From contig JAEZDQ010000022.1 in the NCBI GenBank assembly GCA_023433225.1, forward strand, positions 1 through 20,603: a DNA stretch of 20,603 nt. Reading direction: 5' to 3'. Source of the stretch: Bacteroidota bacterium. GTDB lineage: Bacteria > Bacteroidota > Bacteroidia > Flavobacteriales > Weeksellaceae. Under the pieces are notes generated by a model. The model saw only the letters and a list, made by a program, of their open reading frames with translations, did no database searches and was not told where the DNA came from. Of the stretch, positions 1 to 7,140 are shown in pieces. A program made the translations under genes and the position numbers. How positions within the stretch are numbered: position 1 is the first letter of the stretch; every line of letters begins with the position of its first letter.

Positions 1-5
1 GGCTC

Positions 6-482
6 ACAGATTAGGTCATACACCAATTCAGTGGCAGGACCCAATGTCCATGCACCACCTGTGTTGGTGTTGCTGAATACCAATCCTGAACCAAGGAACG
101 AAGCTGAAGTTGCCTCCCAAGCCAGACCGTCGGAAACGATTTCCATCCAGTAGGTTGTGTTTGCTTCTGCAGTAAACGGATCATCGAATCCAACTAAATA
201 GCTGTAAACGTCGAATCCGAATGCATTTCCTAAGAATTCATTTTCGGTAAAGTAGGCATTACTTGAATGAACAAGCGCTCCAGGTACACCAGCTGCGTCA
301 TCGTAGAAGTTCACACTGAAAGTCAAATCAGTATTTCCATCCACAAATACATTCACATAAGAACCGTACACGATGAATCCTTCGTCACCTACGATTACGT
401 CAACTGCCAATGACTGATCTGTATCTCCACCGAAGAACAATCCGTTCTCCAAACCATTTGACAATACTTCTTGTTCTTCACA
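6..482 (-). repeat. Cys-bounded extracellular module, copy 2
   Basis: This 477-nt paralogue of the module at 1230-1727 begins CEEQEVLSNGLENG and ends YDLIC at the window edge. It contains NFYDDAAGVPG, NAFGFDVYS and WEATS, at the positions expected from copy 1. The identity between the two copies is low, so the duplication is old. Confidence 0.6.
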
Positions 483-1229
483 AGTGAACTCAGGTGGAGC
501 AGCACAAGTGATGTCAATGGTATAGTTTCCGGTATTTGAACTGAATCCTTCTACCATAATTACATAAGTAGAGGTTCCATCGGACATGAACGTAAGCTGT
601 GATTGCAATCCGCAAGAATCGTCGTTGAAAGCAATCTCAGTTCCTAAAGTACAATCTGTGAATACGCGCAAATACGTATCATAGCTTGAACCACACAGAG
701 AAACGGTTACCATTTCTGGTGTTCCGGTACCGGTAAATGTATAGAATACATCTCCCGCAGCGTTTCCTCCGGAGTTGTTTGCTGCAATGGTACTTCCGGT
801 TGCACTGTCGCCACAAGAAAGTGCGATGGCATCGGCACATTCATCGTTAGCAGGCGGCGGCGGGATATCACCACATTGTACGCTTCTGGTTCTGGATACT
901 TCTTCAATCTCACATTCATCATTCAAGTGGGTATAGAATCGGATCACCTGATCAATTGGTGAAGTCCAAGTTACAGACCCTGTTCCGGTTGCAAATGTAA
1001 TTTCCTCGTCTTCATCGGCAATGGTAATGAAGTCAGTCGAAACTGAGCTGGCAAAGATGTACTCGGTTCCGGCAGTTACCTGAACTTTGGAGAACTCTCC
1101 TGCCCATCCTGCAGCAGTAATTACTTCAACCGTACCGATACACTGCGCAACGTGGGTCGTAGAAGGCCATTGGTCAAATGTTCCGGTCACGAAACAGCCG
1201 TCTCCCGGTTCTGGTTCTTCACCTTCTTC

Positions 1230-1727
1230 ACAAGTACCTGCAATTTCAAACACACCATCCCATGGCCCACCTGTTAATGCAGTCCAAGTAACGCCACCAT
1301 CGGGACTCCAATATCCTGTATTTGGTGTAGTCATAACTGAGGTACTTTCCCAGTAAGAATCAGTTGGGTTGCTAATATTTACCGCAACGAAATAGTTCGC
1401 GCCGGTAGCTCCACCTTCAAATTCAAAACCTGCAGGTAAATCTACAACTGTACTCACTACATTGAAACCAAACGCTGTTCCGACAGTGGTCGTTGAGGTA
1501 GGCACAATCGCAGGAGTTGTAGCAATAAAATCTCCCGGAGCTCCTCCTGTTTCTTCATAGAATGACAGGGTTACAGTAGCTGTTGGGTTTTGTTGCAAAA
1601 TATTGAATGTAAACTGTTCTACGGTAAATGTAGTCTCAGCATCTACACTGAAATCATGTGCAATGTGCGCTGTATGAATGAAACCGTGTCCATTTTCAAA
1701 ACCATTGCTTGGTGTTTCCTGCGAACA
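1230..1727 (-). repeat. Cys-bounded extracellular module, copy 1
   Basis: This 498-nt segment encodes a module that begins with Cys (CSQETPSNGFENG) and ends with Cys (FEIAGTC). It shares a scattered but colinear pattern with the segment at 6-482: SNGxENG, SFYE/D..GGxPG, G.AFGF.V.S, Y(F/W)..xxIS, WExTS, and a closing Cys. I do not recognise a named family. It looks like a beta-sandwich surface module. Confidence 0.6.
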
Positions 1728-1749
1728 GTCATCACCCGGCTCAGTTGTA

Positions 1750-2207
1750 CCTTCAGTTACATTGATGGTATAATCCTCAACCTGCCCGAATCCGGCTCCT
1801 AAACATGGATCCAAGAAATCAGTCGTTCCGAAGATTTTCTTCACGCGCATTCTGGTAGTTCCCAATTCGGCATCGGCAGGAACCTCAATGGTACCCAATG
1901 CTTGCTGCCCGTCAGTTCCGGTTGAACCTGCAATTGTATTATCCATTTCATATACTTCACCTTCATCATCTAAAATGTCATTCTGGTTCCAGTCAATGAA
2001 TACTACGAAACGATTCGTCCAGCTACCGTTGGTGTTTCCTTCCAAAGCAATATCATAGCTTCCACCTTGTTCCATATTCCCCACAATGGCTGTGAAGTCT
2101 TCATGTTCAGGAGAACCATTTAGAGCTGCATCAGAGGTATTTGATATGTCTGCAACCACCACATTGGTAATTGGCTCCACATCAAAACCAAATTCAATCG
2201 GTCCGCA
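1750..2207 (-). repeat. GEVED repeat 4
   Basis: This unit starts at the Cys codon 2205-2207 (APYCGPIEFGFDV). It contains FVVFIDWNQNDILDD and LDPCLGAGF, and ends in GQVEDYTINV. It is the most diverged copy. The right-hand boundary toward the next module is approximate. Confidence 0.75.
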
Positions 2208-2666
2208 ATAAGGTGCAGGGAATGTTCCGCCGCCACCGCCTGCAGTGACATTTACTGTATAGTCCTCTATTTCTCCAAATGTATAAGAGGTACATGGATC
2301 CGGATCAATTGGGTCAAAGCTGTATCTCAGCATTACCCTCATACGGGTTTCTCCTTCCAATGCATCAGCAGGAACGATAACGTCTTCGGTATATGGACCG
2401 GATACATTTGTAGCGGTAGCTAAAACAGTTACTTCCCCTGCGTCATCCAATGTACCATTCTGGTTCCAGTCTATAAACACCCAAATATAGTCATTGGCAT
2501 CGGACTCGATAGTTACGGTAATCGGAACTACTGAATCAGCAGTTACTTCAGCTACCTGATCCGTATAGTCATTTAAACCAACATTCCCGTCAGTCGTATT
2601 GTCAATACCTGCAAAGTTGACATTGGTAATCCATTCCCAGTTTACGTTTGTTGTTGCTGGTGCACA
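2208..2666 (-). repeat. GEVED repeat 3
   Basis: This 459-nt unit starts at the Cys codon 2664-2666 (VYCAPATTNVNWEW). It contains IWVFIDWNQNGTLDD and ends in YTFGEIEDYTVNV. It is clearly diverged from repeats 1 and 2 at the nucleotide level, so it is an older copy. Confidence 0.8.
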
Positions 2667-3134
2667 ATATACCGGATCGGTCGGGCCTCCGCCGCCTGCA
2701 GTTACATTGAAGGTATAATCTTCAAATTCTCCATAGGCAAACCCGGTTGCACAGGGATCTACAAGACCTGTTGTACTCAGCCAGTGGCTTACTACACGCA
2801 TACGGGTCGTACCTTCCATGGCACCCGCAGGAACCACGAATGATCCACTTTGGGTAGATAAATATCCTGTTGAGTTGTAAGCAACTTCATCCACAATATC
2901 AAAAACACCGTCTTGGTTCCAGTCAACCCAAATTCGGAAACCGGCTGTTCCACCCATAATATCGGCAGTGAAGCTAACTGATTCTCCAGTTTCTTGTGTT
3001 AGAGAATGGGTTGCGGTGAAGTCACCATAACCTCCGGTTGAAAAACCGCTTGCCATATTCGAGATATTCTCAACTCCTCCTGTAGTGGAAAAATTATTGA
3101 TATATCTGGCTACATTGGTTCCTTCTGGAATACA
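2667..3134 (-). repeat. GEVED repeat 2
   Basis: This 468-nt unit starts with the intact Cys codon (TGT, 3132-3134) in the context PDYCIPEGTNVARYINNF. It shares the RIWVDWNQDGVFD core and the VDPCATGF segment with repeat 1. The nucleotide match to repeat 1 includes a 102-nt exact run (2845-2946 against 3301-3402), so the two units probably arose by recent duplication or were homogenised by gene conversion. Confidence 0.85.
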
Positions 3135-3590
3135 ATAGTCTGGTGTAGTTGTTCCATTCACTACGAATGTATAGTCTTCGAATTCACCATAAGTAAACCC
3201 GGTTGCACATGGATCTACGAGACCTGTTGTGCTCAGCCAATGGCTTACAACACGCATACGTGTTTCACCCGGCGTTGCATCGGCAGGAACCACGAATGAA
3301 CCACTTTGGGTAGATAAATATCCTGTTGAGTTGTAAGCAACTTCATCCACAATATCAAAAACACCGTCTTGGTTCCAGTCAACCCAAATTCGGAAACCGG
3401 CTATTCCACCGTTAATATCTGCCGTAAAAGAAACGGATCCCTCGGGATCTTGGGATACACTGTGTGTAGCCGTAAAGTCACCATAACCTCCGGTGGAAAA
3501 ACCGCTTGCCATATTGGTGATATTATCAACACCTCCTGTGGTAGAGAAATTATTGATATATCTGTTTACATTGGTTCCTTCCGGAATTCA
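3135..3590 (-). repeat. GEVED repeat 1 (carries the TGA in place of the conserved Cys codon)
   Basis: This 456-nt unit begins at the Tyr-Cys position and ends just before the same position of the next unit. It encodes IPEGTNVNRYINNF, a central RIWVDWNQDGVFD motif, and a FTYGEFEDYTFVV ending. A second Cys survives near the end (VDPCATG) and would normally be the partner of the lost one, by analogy with the other copies. Bases 3301-3402 are identical to bases 2845-2946 in repeat 2. Confidence 0.85.
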
Positions 3591-4232
3591 ATAATCAGAG
3601 CCACCGCTGGTTCCTTCTTCAACCAAAACCGAATCGATACCGATAAAGTTAGAAGCTGATCCGGATGGCCCTCCATTTGTCACAAAATACCGGAACGCTA
3701 AGTTCACCGGAACTGCTGTAGCTCCCAATCCTGAGATAGTCACATCAATTCTTGTCCATTCAGCAGGATAGCCTGTTGTTGTAAGATCCGGGTTAACGGA
3801 ATGTAACAATGCTGTAAATGAACCCACACCAGTAGGGCCGCTCGGGCTTGTAAAAGTTGCCCCCTCGCTCATTCTTAATTCGAGCCGGTCTGCCCATGAT
3901 GCAGGCATGTCGGTCGTTCTGGTGTAAAAGGAAACTTGATCACCGTCCTTCAAATTAAGGGTTCGCGTAATCAACCAGTTGCTGATTGTACTGTTTCCTG
4001 TAGTGTTGTTGAAATTCGCTCCGATGTATGATGTTGGAGCACCTGTATGAGACTCAAACACATCGATATTCCCCTGAAACCAGCCGGTGGTTCCGGGTGT
4101 CGTACTTTGGTTGGTCATCGTCCAACCACTTCCAGCGAGGGTCGTAATGTCATCGAACCCTTGCTGAAGAATCTGTCCAAACCCTATTACCGGGAAAATG
4201 GACAGGAGTAAATAAAATAAATACTTCCTCAT
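3588..4232 (-). CDS. N-terminal part of an interrupted giant secreted protein: signal peptide plus choice-of-anchor J domain
   Basis: The open frame gives 214 residues before a TGA at 3588-3590. Residues 1-20 are a typical flavobacterial signal peptide (basic MRK, hydrophobic core, ending GFGQ). Residues 21 to about 208 look like a choice-of-anchor J domain, a beta-sandwich found in Bacteroidota surface proteins: it opens with QGFDDITTL..GW, contains SNWLITRTLNL and SFYTRT, and ends with FIGIDSVLVEE. The last residues, GGSDY, match the linker and first two residues of a GEVED repeat, so this is not a natural protein end. In the next repeat the same place reads PDYCIPEGTNV. If the TGA is real, the product would be exported but would lack the downstream repeats and any C-terminal T9SS sorting domain, and so would probably stay periplasmic. 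The ATG at 4230-4232 is the only sensible start. I am confident in the domain call but not in whether this fragment is functional alone. Confidence 0.85.
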   Translation of the reverse strand: MRKYLFYLLLSIFPVIGFGQILQQGFDDITTLAGSGWTMTNQSTTPGTTGWFQGNIDVFESHTGAPTSYIGANFNNTTGNSTISNWLITRTLNLKDGDQVSFYTRTTDMPASWADRLELRMSEGATFTSPSGPTGVGSFTALLHSVNPDLTTTGYPAEWTRIDVTISGLGATAVPVNLAFRYFVTNGGPSGSASNFIGIDSVLVEEGTSGGSDY

Positions 4233-4243
4233 AGTTAAAAATG

Positions 4244-4254
4244 TTAATAATTAA
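4244..4254 (-). promoter_or_regulatory. Leader motif TTAATTATTAA, 11 nt before the start codon
   Basis: This is the minus-strand copy upstream of the giant secreted protein gene, with 11 nt (4233-4243) between it and the ATG. The copy at 13594-13604 has the same sequence and spacing. It partly overlaps the 14-bp palindrome at 4250-4263. Confidence 0.3.
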
Positions 4255-4263
4255 ACGTTTAAT
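4250..4263. promoter_or_regulatory. 14-bp perfect palindrome upstream of the giant secreted protein gene
   Basis: ATTAAACGTTTAAT reads the same on both strands and lies 17 nt ahead of the ATG at 4232. The position and symmetry would suit a dimeric regulator site or a short leader hairpin. In such AT-rich sequence it could also be chance. No second copy was seen in the window. Confidence 0.25.
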
Positions 4264-4471
4264 GATAAATTAATGGCTAAACTTATGAAATATTTTTGAA
4301 TGTTTAACAGGTATTTTTGAAATAATCCGTTTCTTTTGGCTATAAATTTCTGATTTGAAAAGTAAAATCTTTATTAATCAGCTAATTAGGTGCAAATATA
4401 ATTTCATAGAAACTTTACTGACTTAATATTTCTACAAAATAATGTTAATACCTTTACCCAATATTCGTACT

Positions 4472-5506
4472 ATGAGAGCGGTTTACCAAACTTACAATTT
4501 GAAATTCAAACAACCGGGTGGAACATCACGCGGCGTATTGAAAGAGAAAGAAACTTTTCTCATAAAACTAAAAACAGGCGGTGACAATGACCCGGAGTTT
4601 TTTGGTGAATGCGGTTTGTTCCGGGGTCTGAGCGCGGACGACAGGGTGGATTATGAAGATAAAATTGCATTTGCCTGCCGACTTTTGGAGTCCGGTACGG
4701 AAGACACCTATAAGCAATTCCGGGAATTCCCTTCCATCCAGTTCGGAATGGAACAAATCAAGCAAGCCCAAAAGCATTTCGACCAAAAAAAGCATGATGA
4801 CTTCAATCCCATTTTATTCCCTTCCGAATTTACAAACGGCGAAAAAGGCATCTCCATCAACGGCTTGATTTGGATGGGCAGCGAAGACTTTATGCGCCAA
4901 CAAATCAAAGATAAAATCAGTCAGGGCTTCCGGTGCATCAAACTGAAAATCGGTGTGGACTGGGAAATGGAACATCAAATCCTCCAAAGCATTCGGAAAA
5001 AATTTCCTGAACAGGATTTGGAACTGCGGGTTGATGCCAACGGAGGCTTTTCTTTTGAAGAAGTTCAAAAAGTATTGGATCAACTCGCCGAATTGAAAAT
5101 CCATTCCATCGAACAACCGATTCGCGCTGGACAAGCAACCAAAATGGCGGACTTGTGTGCCGCCACTCCTGTTCCCATCGCGCTTGACGAAGAACTCATC
5201 GGTGTTTTTTATCCGGAAGAGAAAAAAAAATTGCTGCAAAACATCCGGCCGCAATTTATCATCCTGAAACCGAGTTTAATCGGTGGTTGGAAAGGGAGCC
5301 AAGAATGGATTGATTTAGCCAATGAAAACGGAGCCGGTTGGTGGGTGACATCTGCACTCGAAAGCAATATCGGCCTGAACGCAATTGCACAATGGACATT
5401 CACCCTCCAAAATCCTTTGGCGCAAGGATTGGGAACCGGCGGCCTCTTTGAAAATAATTTTTATTCCCGTTTAAAAGTAAAAAAAGACCAACTATTTTTT
5501 GTTTAA
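4472..5506 (+). CDS. menC: o-Succinylbenzoate synthase (menaquinone biosynthesis)
   Basis: This enolase-superfamily enzyme dehydrates SHCHC to o-succinylbenzoate in the cytoplasm, a step of menaquinone synthesis. Numbered from the chosen start (344 residues): the N-terminal capping domain contains PGGTSRGVL; the barrel carries the catalytic pair in IKLKIG (K157 and K159), metal ligands in RVDAN (D188), IEQP (E214) and ALDEE (D239), and the second catalytic lysine in ILKPS (K266), followed by TSALESNIGL. All expected residues are present. An ATG ten codons upstream (4442) is in frame, but family members usually begin close to MKATYxxYxLxF, which matches MRAVYQTYNLKF here, so 4472 is preferred. 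It is the first gene of a plus-strand cluster with the DUF1684 lipoprotein (10 nt gap) and menE, which fits the assignment. Confidence 0.93.
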   Translation: MRAVYQTYNLKFKQPGGTSRGVLKEKETFLIKLKTGGDNDPEFFGECGLFRGLSADDRVDYEDKIAFACRLLESGTEDTYKQFREFPSIQFGMEQIKQAQKHFDQKKHDDFNPILFPSEFTNGEKGISINGLIWMGSEDFMRQQIKDKISQGFRCIKLKIGVDWEMEHQILQSIRKKFPEQDLELRVDANGGFSFEEVQKVLDQLAELKIHSIEQPIRAGQATKMADLCAATPVPIALDEELIGVFYPEEKKKLLQNIRPQFIILKPSLIGGWKGSQEWIDLANENGAGWWVTSALESNIGLNAIAQWTFTLQNPLAQGLGTGGLFENNFYSRLKVKKDQLFFV

Positions 5507-5516
5507 ATTTGAATTT

Positions 5517-6113
5517 ATGAATCGAATCTATTGGTGTTTTTTTACGATGGCTTTAATGGTTTCCTGTGCCTCTGTTTACGATATGAATGCGGTTGAACTG
5601 TATCAGCAAAACCTGAAACAAGAATGGGAGAACCCCAAAACTACGCCTTTGCAAGAAGATGAAAAAGCAAATTTCAAAGGAATTACTTTCTTTCCGGTCA
5701 ATAAAAAATATGCCGTCCAAGCCGATTTTACAAAAATTGAAAACGGTCAAACCATTCCTTTTCCCACTTCAGCAAAAAAAATAAAACATTACAAAGCCTA
5801 TGGGAAACTCCATTTTGAACTCGACGGAGAAGAACTCGAACTGACTGTTTACCAATCTGACCCACCGATTGAAGGTTATGAAACTTCGCTGTTCTTGCCT
5901 TTTACCGATGAAACCAACGGCCAGTCAACTTATGGCGGCGGCCGCTATTTGGATTTGGAAATAAGCGATATCAAAAATGATAAATTAAGAATTGATTTCA
6001 ATAAAGCATACAACCCCTATTGCGCTTACAGTAAATATTACAATTGCCCTATTCCGCCGGCCGAAAACCATTTGGAGATTGAAATCAATTCGGGCGTAAC
6101 TTATACGGAATGA
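5517..6113 (+). CDS. DUF1684 family lipoprotein
   Basis: The 198-residue product starts with a lipoprotein signal (MNRIYWCFFTMALMVSC, lipobox LMVSC, lipidated Cys at residue 17), so it should be membrane-anchored on the outside of the inner membrane. The mature part matches DUF1684: FPTSAKKIKHYKAYGKL, FLPFTDETNGQSTYGGGRYL, and a strongly conserved ending with DFNKAYNPYCAYSKYYNCPI. The function of DUF1684 proteins is not established. A TTG at 5499 would add six residues (MFKFEF) but overlaps menC, so the ATG at 5517 is preferred because it places the signal sequence correctly. The gene lies between menC and menE, and its stop overlaps the menE start. The position suggests co-expression with menaquinone synthesis, but a lipoprotein has no obvious role in that cytoplasmic pathway. 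Confidence 0.85.
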   Translation: MNRIYWCFFTMALMVSCASVYDMNAVELYQQNLKQEWENPKTTPLQEDEKANFKGITFFPVNKKYAVQADFTKIENGQTIPFPTSAKKIKHYKAYGKLHFELDGEELELTVYQSDPPIEGYETSLFLPFTDETNGQSTYGGGRYLDLEISDIKNDKLRIDFNKAYNPYCAYSKYYNCPIPPAENHLEIEINSGVTYTE

Positions 6114-7117
6114 TGTTGTTAGATTTTTCAAAAGAATTTGATTTTCCGAAGAATGCAGATGAAGATTGGCAAAAAGAAATCCTTGGTTTTTTAACCGAAT
6201 GGTTTTCTGAAAAAGATTTCATCGTGTCTCAAACCTCCGGGTCAACCGGAACTCCGAAAGAAATCAGGATCCCGAAAAACGCCATGAAAATGAGTGCACA
6301 AATGACGGGCGAATTCTTCGGCCTCCAAAAAGGAGATACGGCGTTGCTTTGTATGCCCGTGAATTTCATCGCCGGAAGAATGATGGTTGTCAGAGCCATT
6401 GAGCTGAAATTGAAACTGTTTTGTGTTCAGCCAAAATCGAAAATGGTTTTAGAAAATTTCCCAACGCTGGATTTCGTTCCGATGACGCCCATGCAGGCAG
6501 AAGCTTCTTTGGCCGACTTGGGGAAAATCAGAATTTTACTCCTTGGCGGCGCACCGCTTTCCGATGGATTGCGCAAAAATTTGTCGGCTCTGGAAACCAA
6601 ATGTTTTGAATCATACGGAATGACCGAAACCATTACCCACATTGCTTTGAAAGAAATTTCGGAAGCTTGTTTTACCGTTTTGCCCAAAATCAAAATCCGT
6701 CAGGACAACCGCGGTTGCTTGGTTATCCGCACGCCCTATTTTACAGAAGAAATTTTGACCAACGACTTGGTTGAAATCCACCGGGAAAACCAGTTCAAAT
6801 GGTTGGGTAGGTTTGACAATGTGATCAATTCCGGCGGGATCAAATTGTTTCCGGAACAAATCGAAGCCAAAATCAAGCCTTTCCTCCAAAAAGAATTCAT
6901 CATTGGTTCTTTGCCCGATGAAAAACTGGGTCAAAGATTAGTCCTCGTTATTGAATCAGAAAACCAGATGGATTTAGACCTCGGAAAATTTACCGAAGTA
7001 CTTGGTAAATTTGAATGTCCAAAAGAAATTTATTTTGTAAAAACCTTTCCGAGAACGGAGAGCGGGAAAGTTCAACGCACAAAAATATTGAAATCCTTAA
7101 ATCGGCCGAATCTATAA
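6110..7117 (+). CDS. menE: o-Succinylbenzoate-CoA ligase (short AMP-binding enzyme)
   Basis: The enzyme activates o-succinylbenzoate with ATP and CoA, the step after MenC. The 335-residue protein has the ANL-superfamily signatures in order: the phosphate loop TSGSTGTPK (42-50), YGMTE (169-173), the hinge segment LGRFDNVINSGG (232-243) and the C-terminal catalytic lysine in ESGKVQR (K320). It lacks much of the N-terminal domain of E. coli MenE (about 450 residues). Compact forms like this are usual in Bacteroidota, so I do not read it as a truncation. The start ATG overlaps the stop of the upstream lipoprotein gene (ATGA), and a second ATG follows directly. Specificity for o-succinylbenzoate is inferred from the linkage to menC; the domain alone shows only an acyl-CoA or adenylate-forming ligase. 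Confidence 0.88.
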   Translation: MMLLDFSKEFDFPKNADEDWQKEILGFLTEWFSEKDFIVSQTSGSTGTPKEIRIPKNAMKMSAQMTGEFFGLQKGDTALLCMPVNFIAGRMMVVRAIELKLKLFCVQPKSKMVLENFPTLDFVPMTPMQAEASLADLGKIRILLLGGAPLSDGLRKNLSALETKCFESYGMTETITHIALKEISEACFTVLPKIKIRQDNRGCLVIRTPYFTEEILTNDLVEIHRENQFKWLGRFDNVINSGGIKLFPEQIEAKIKPFLQKEFIIGSLPDEKLGQRLVLVIESENQMDLDLGKFTEVLGKFECPKEIYFVKTFPRTESGKVQRTKILKSLNRPNL

Positions 7118-7140
7118 ATCCTATCACTCAATGAAGGATT
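7117..7140. terminator. Possible weak bidirectional terminator between convergent genes
   Basis: AATCCT (7117-7122) and AGGATT (7135-7140) form a 6-bp inverted repeat with a 12-nt loop in the short gap between menE and the convergent DUF4153 gene. There is no clear T tract, so its strength is doubtful. Confidence 0.2.

Larger units (their letters stand above)
1..3587 (-). pseudogene. Downstream part of the interrupted giant secreted protein (four GEVED repeats plus further extracellular modules), running off the left edge
   Basis: Read on from the TGA in the same frame, this strand stays open for 1,195 codons to the window edge with no other stop or frameshift. It has no start codon of its own. 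Modules in order, numbered from the ATG at 4232: GEVED repeats with their YC position at about residues 215 (now stop), 367, 523 and 676, each carrying a WxDWNQ-type motif and an FGxxEDYT ending; a Cys-bounded module at about 836-1001; a module starting CFVTGTFDQWP at about 1010-1117; a PPPPP linker; a module starting NDECADAIALSCGD at about 1126-1244, which resembles the PPC-like beta-sandwich modules of flavobacterial surface proteins; and a second copy of the Cys-bounded module to the edge. GEVED-containing proteins are typically large secreted adhesins or enzymes. The enzymatic or sorting C-terminus lies outside the window, so the overall function is unknown. I mark it as a pseudogene only because of the single nonsense codon, which could also be a sequencing error. 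Confidence 0.7.
4233..4471. promoter_or_regulatory. Divergent intergenic region between the giant secreted protein gene and menC
   Basis: This AT-rich stretch separates two divergent transcription units, so it should hold both promoters. Candidate -7 boxes of the Bacteroidota type (TAnnTTTG) are TATTTTTG at 4291-4298 and 4312-4319 on the plus strand, and TATATTTG at 4393-4400 on the minus strand. None has a convincing -33 TTTG at the usual spacing, so these are weak candidates. Any of them would give a leader of about 150 nt. Confidence 0.3.

Noticed and set aside
707..922. 71-codon open frame on the minus strand
   Set aside because: It is in a different frame from the giant surface protein, whose own frame is open here and encodes a clear module.
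3588..3590. TGA read as selenocysteine (it stands where Cys is conserved)
   Set aside because: No hairpin like a bacterial SECIS element is evident directly downstream, the Cys is a structural one in an extracellular repeat, and the paralogous repeats use Cys. A nonsense change or an error is simpler.
3588..3590. Genetic code in which TGA is a sense codon
   Set aside because: TGA serves as the true stop of several genes in the window, for example at 6111-6113, 7140-7142, 9822-9824 and 19464-19466, where readthrough would run into neighbouring genes in the wrong frame.
1750..3590. CRISPR or tandem DNA repeat array
   Set aside because: The regular spacing of about 456-468 nt is explained by GEVED protein domains in frame, with divergence at synonymous sites; there are no short identical repeats with unique spacers.
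3369..3659. 96-codon open frame on the plus strand across the nonsense site
   Set aside because: It is antisense to GEVED repeat 1 and shows no independent features; it is a by-product of the repeat coding.
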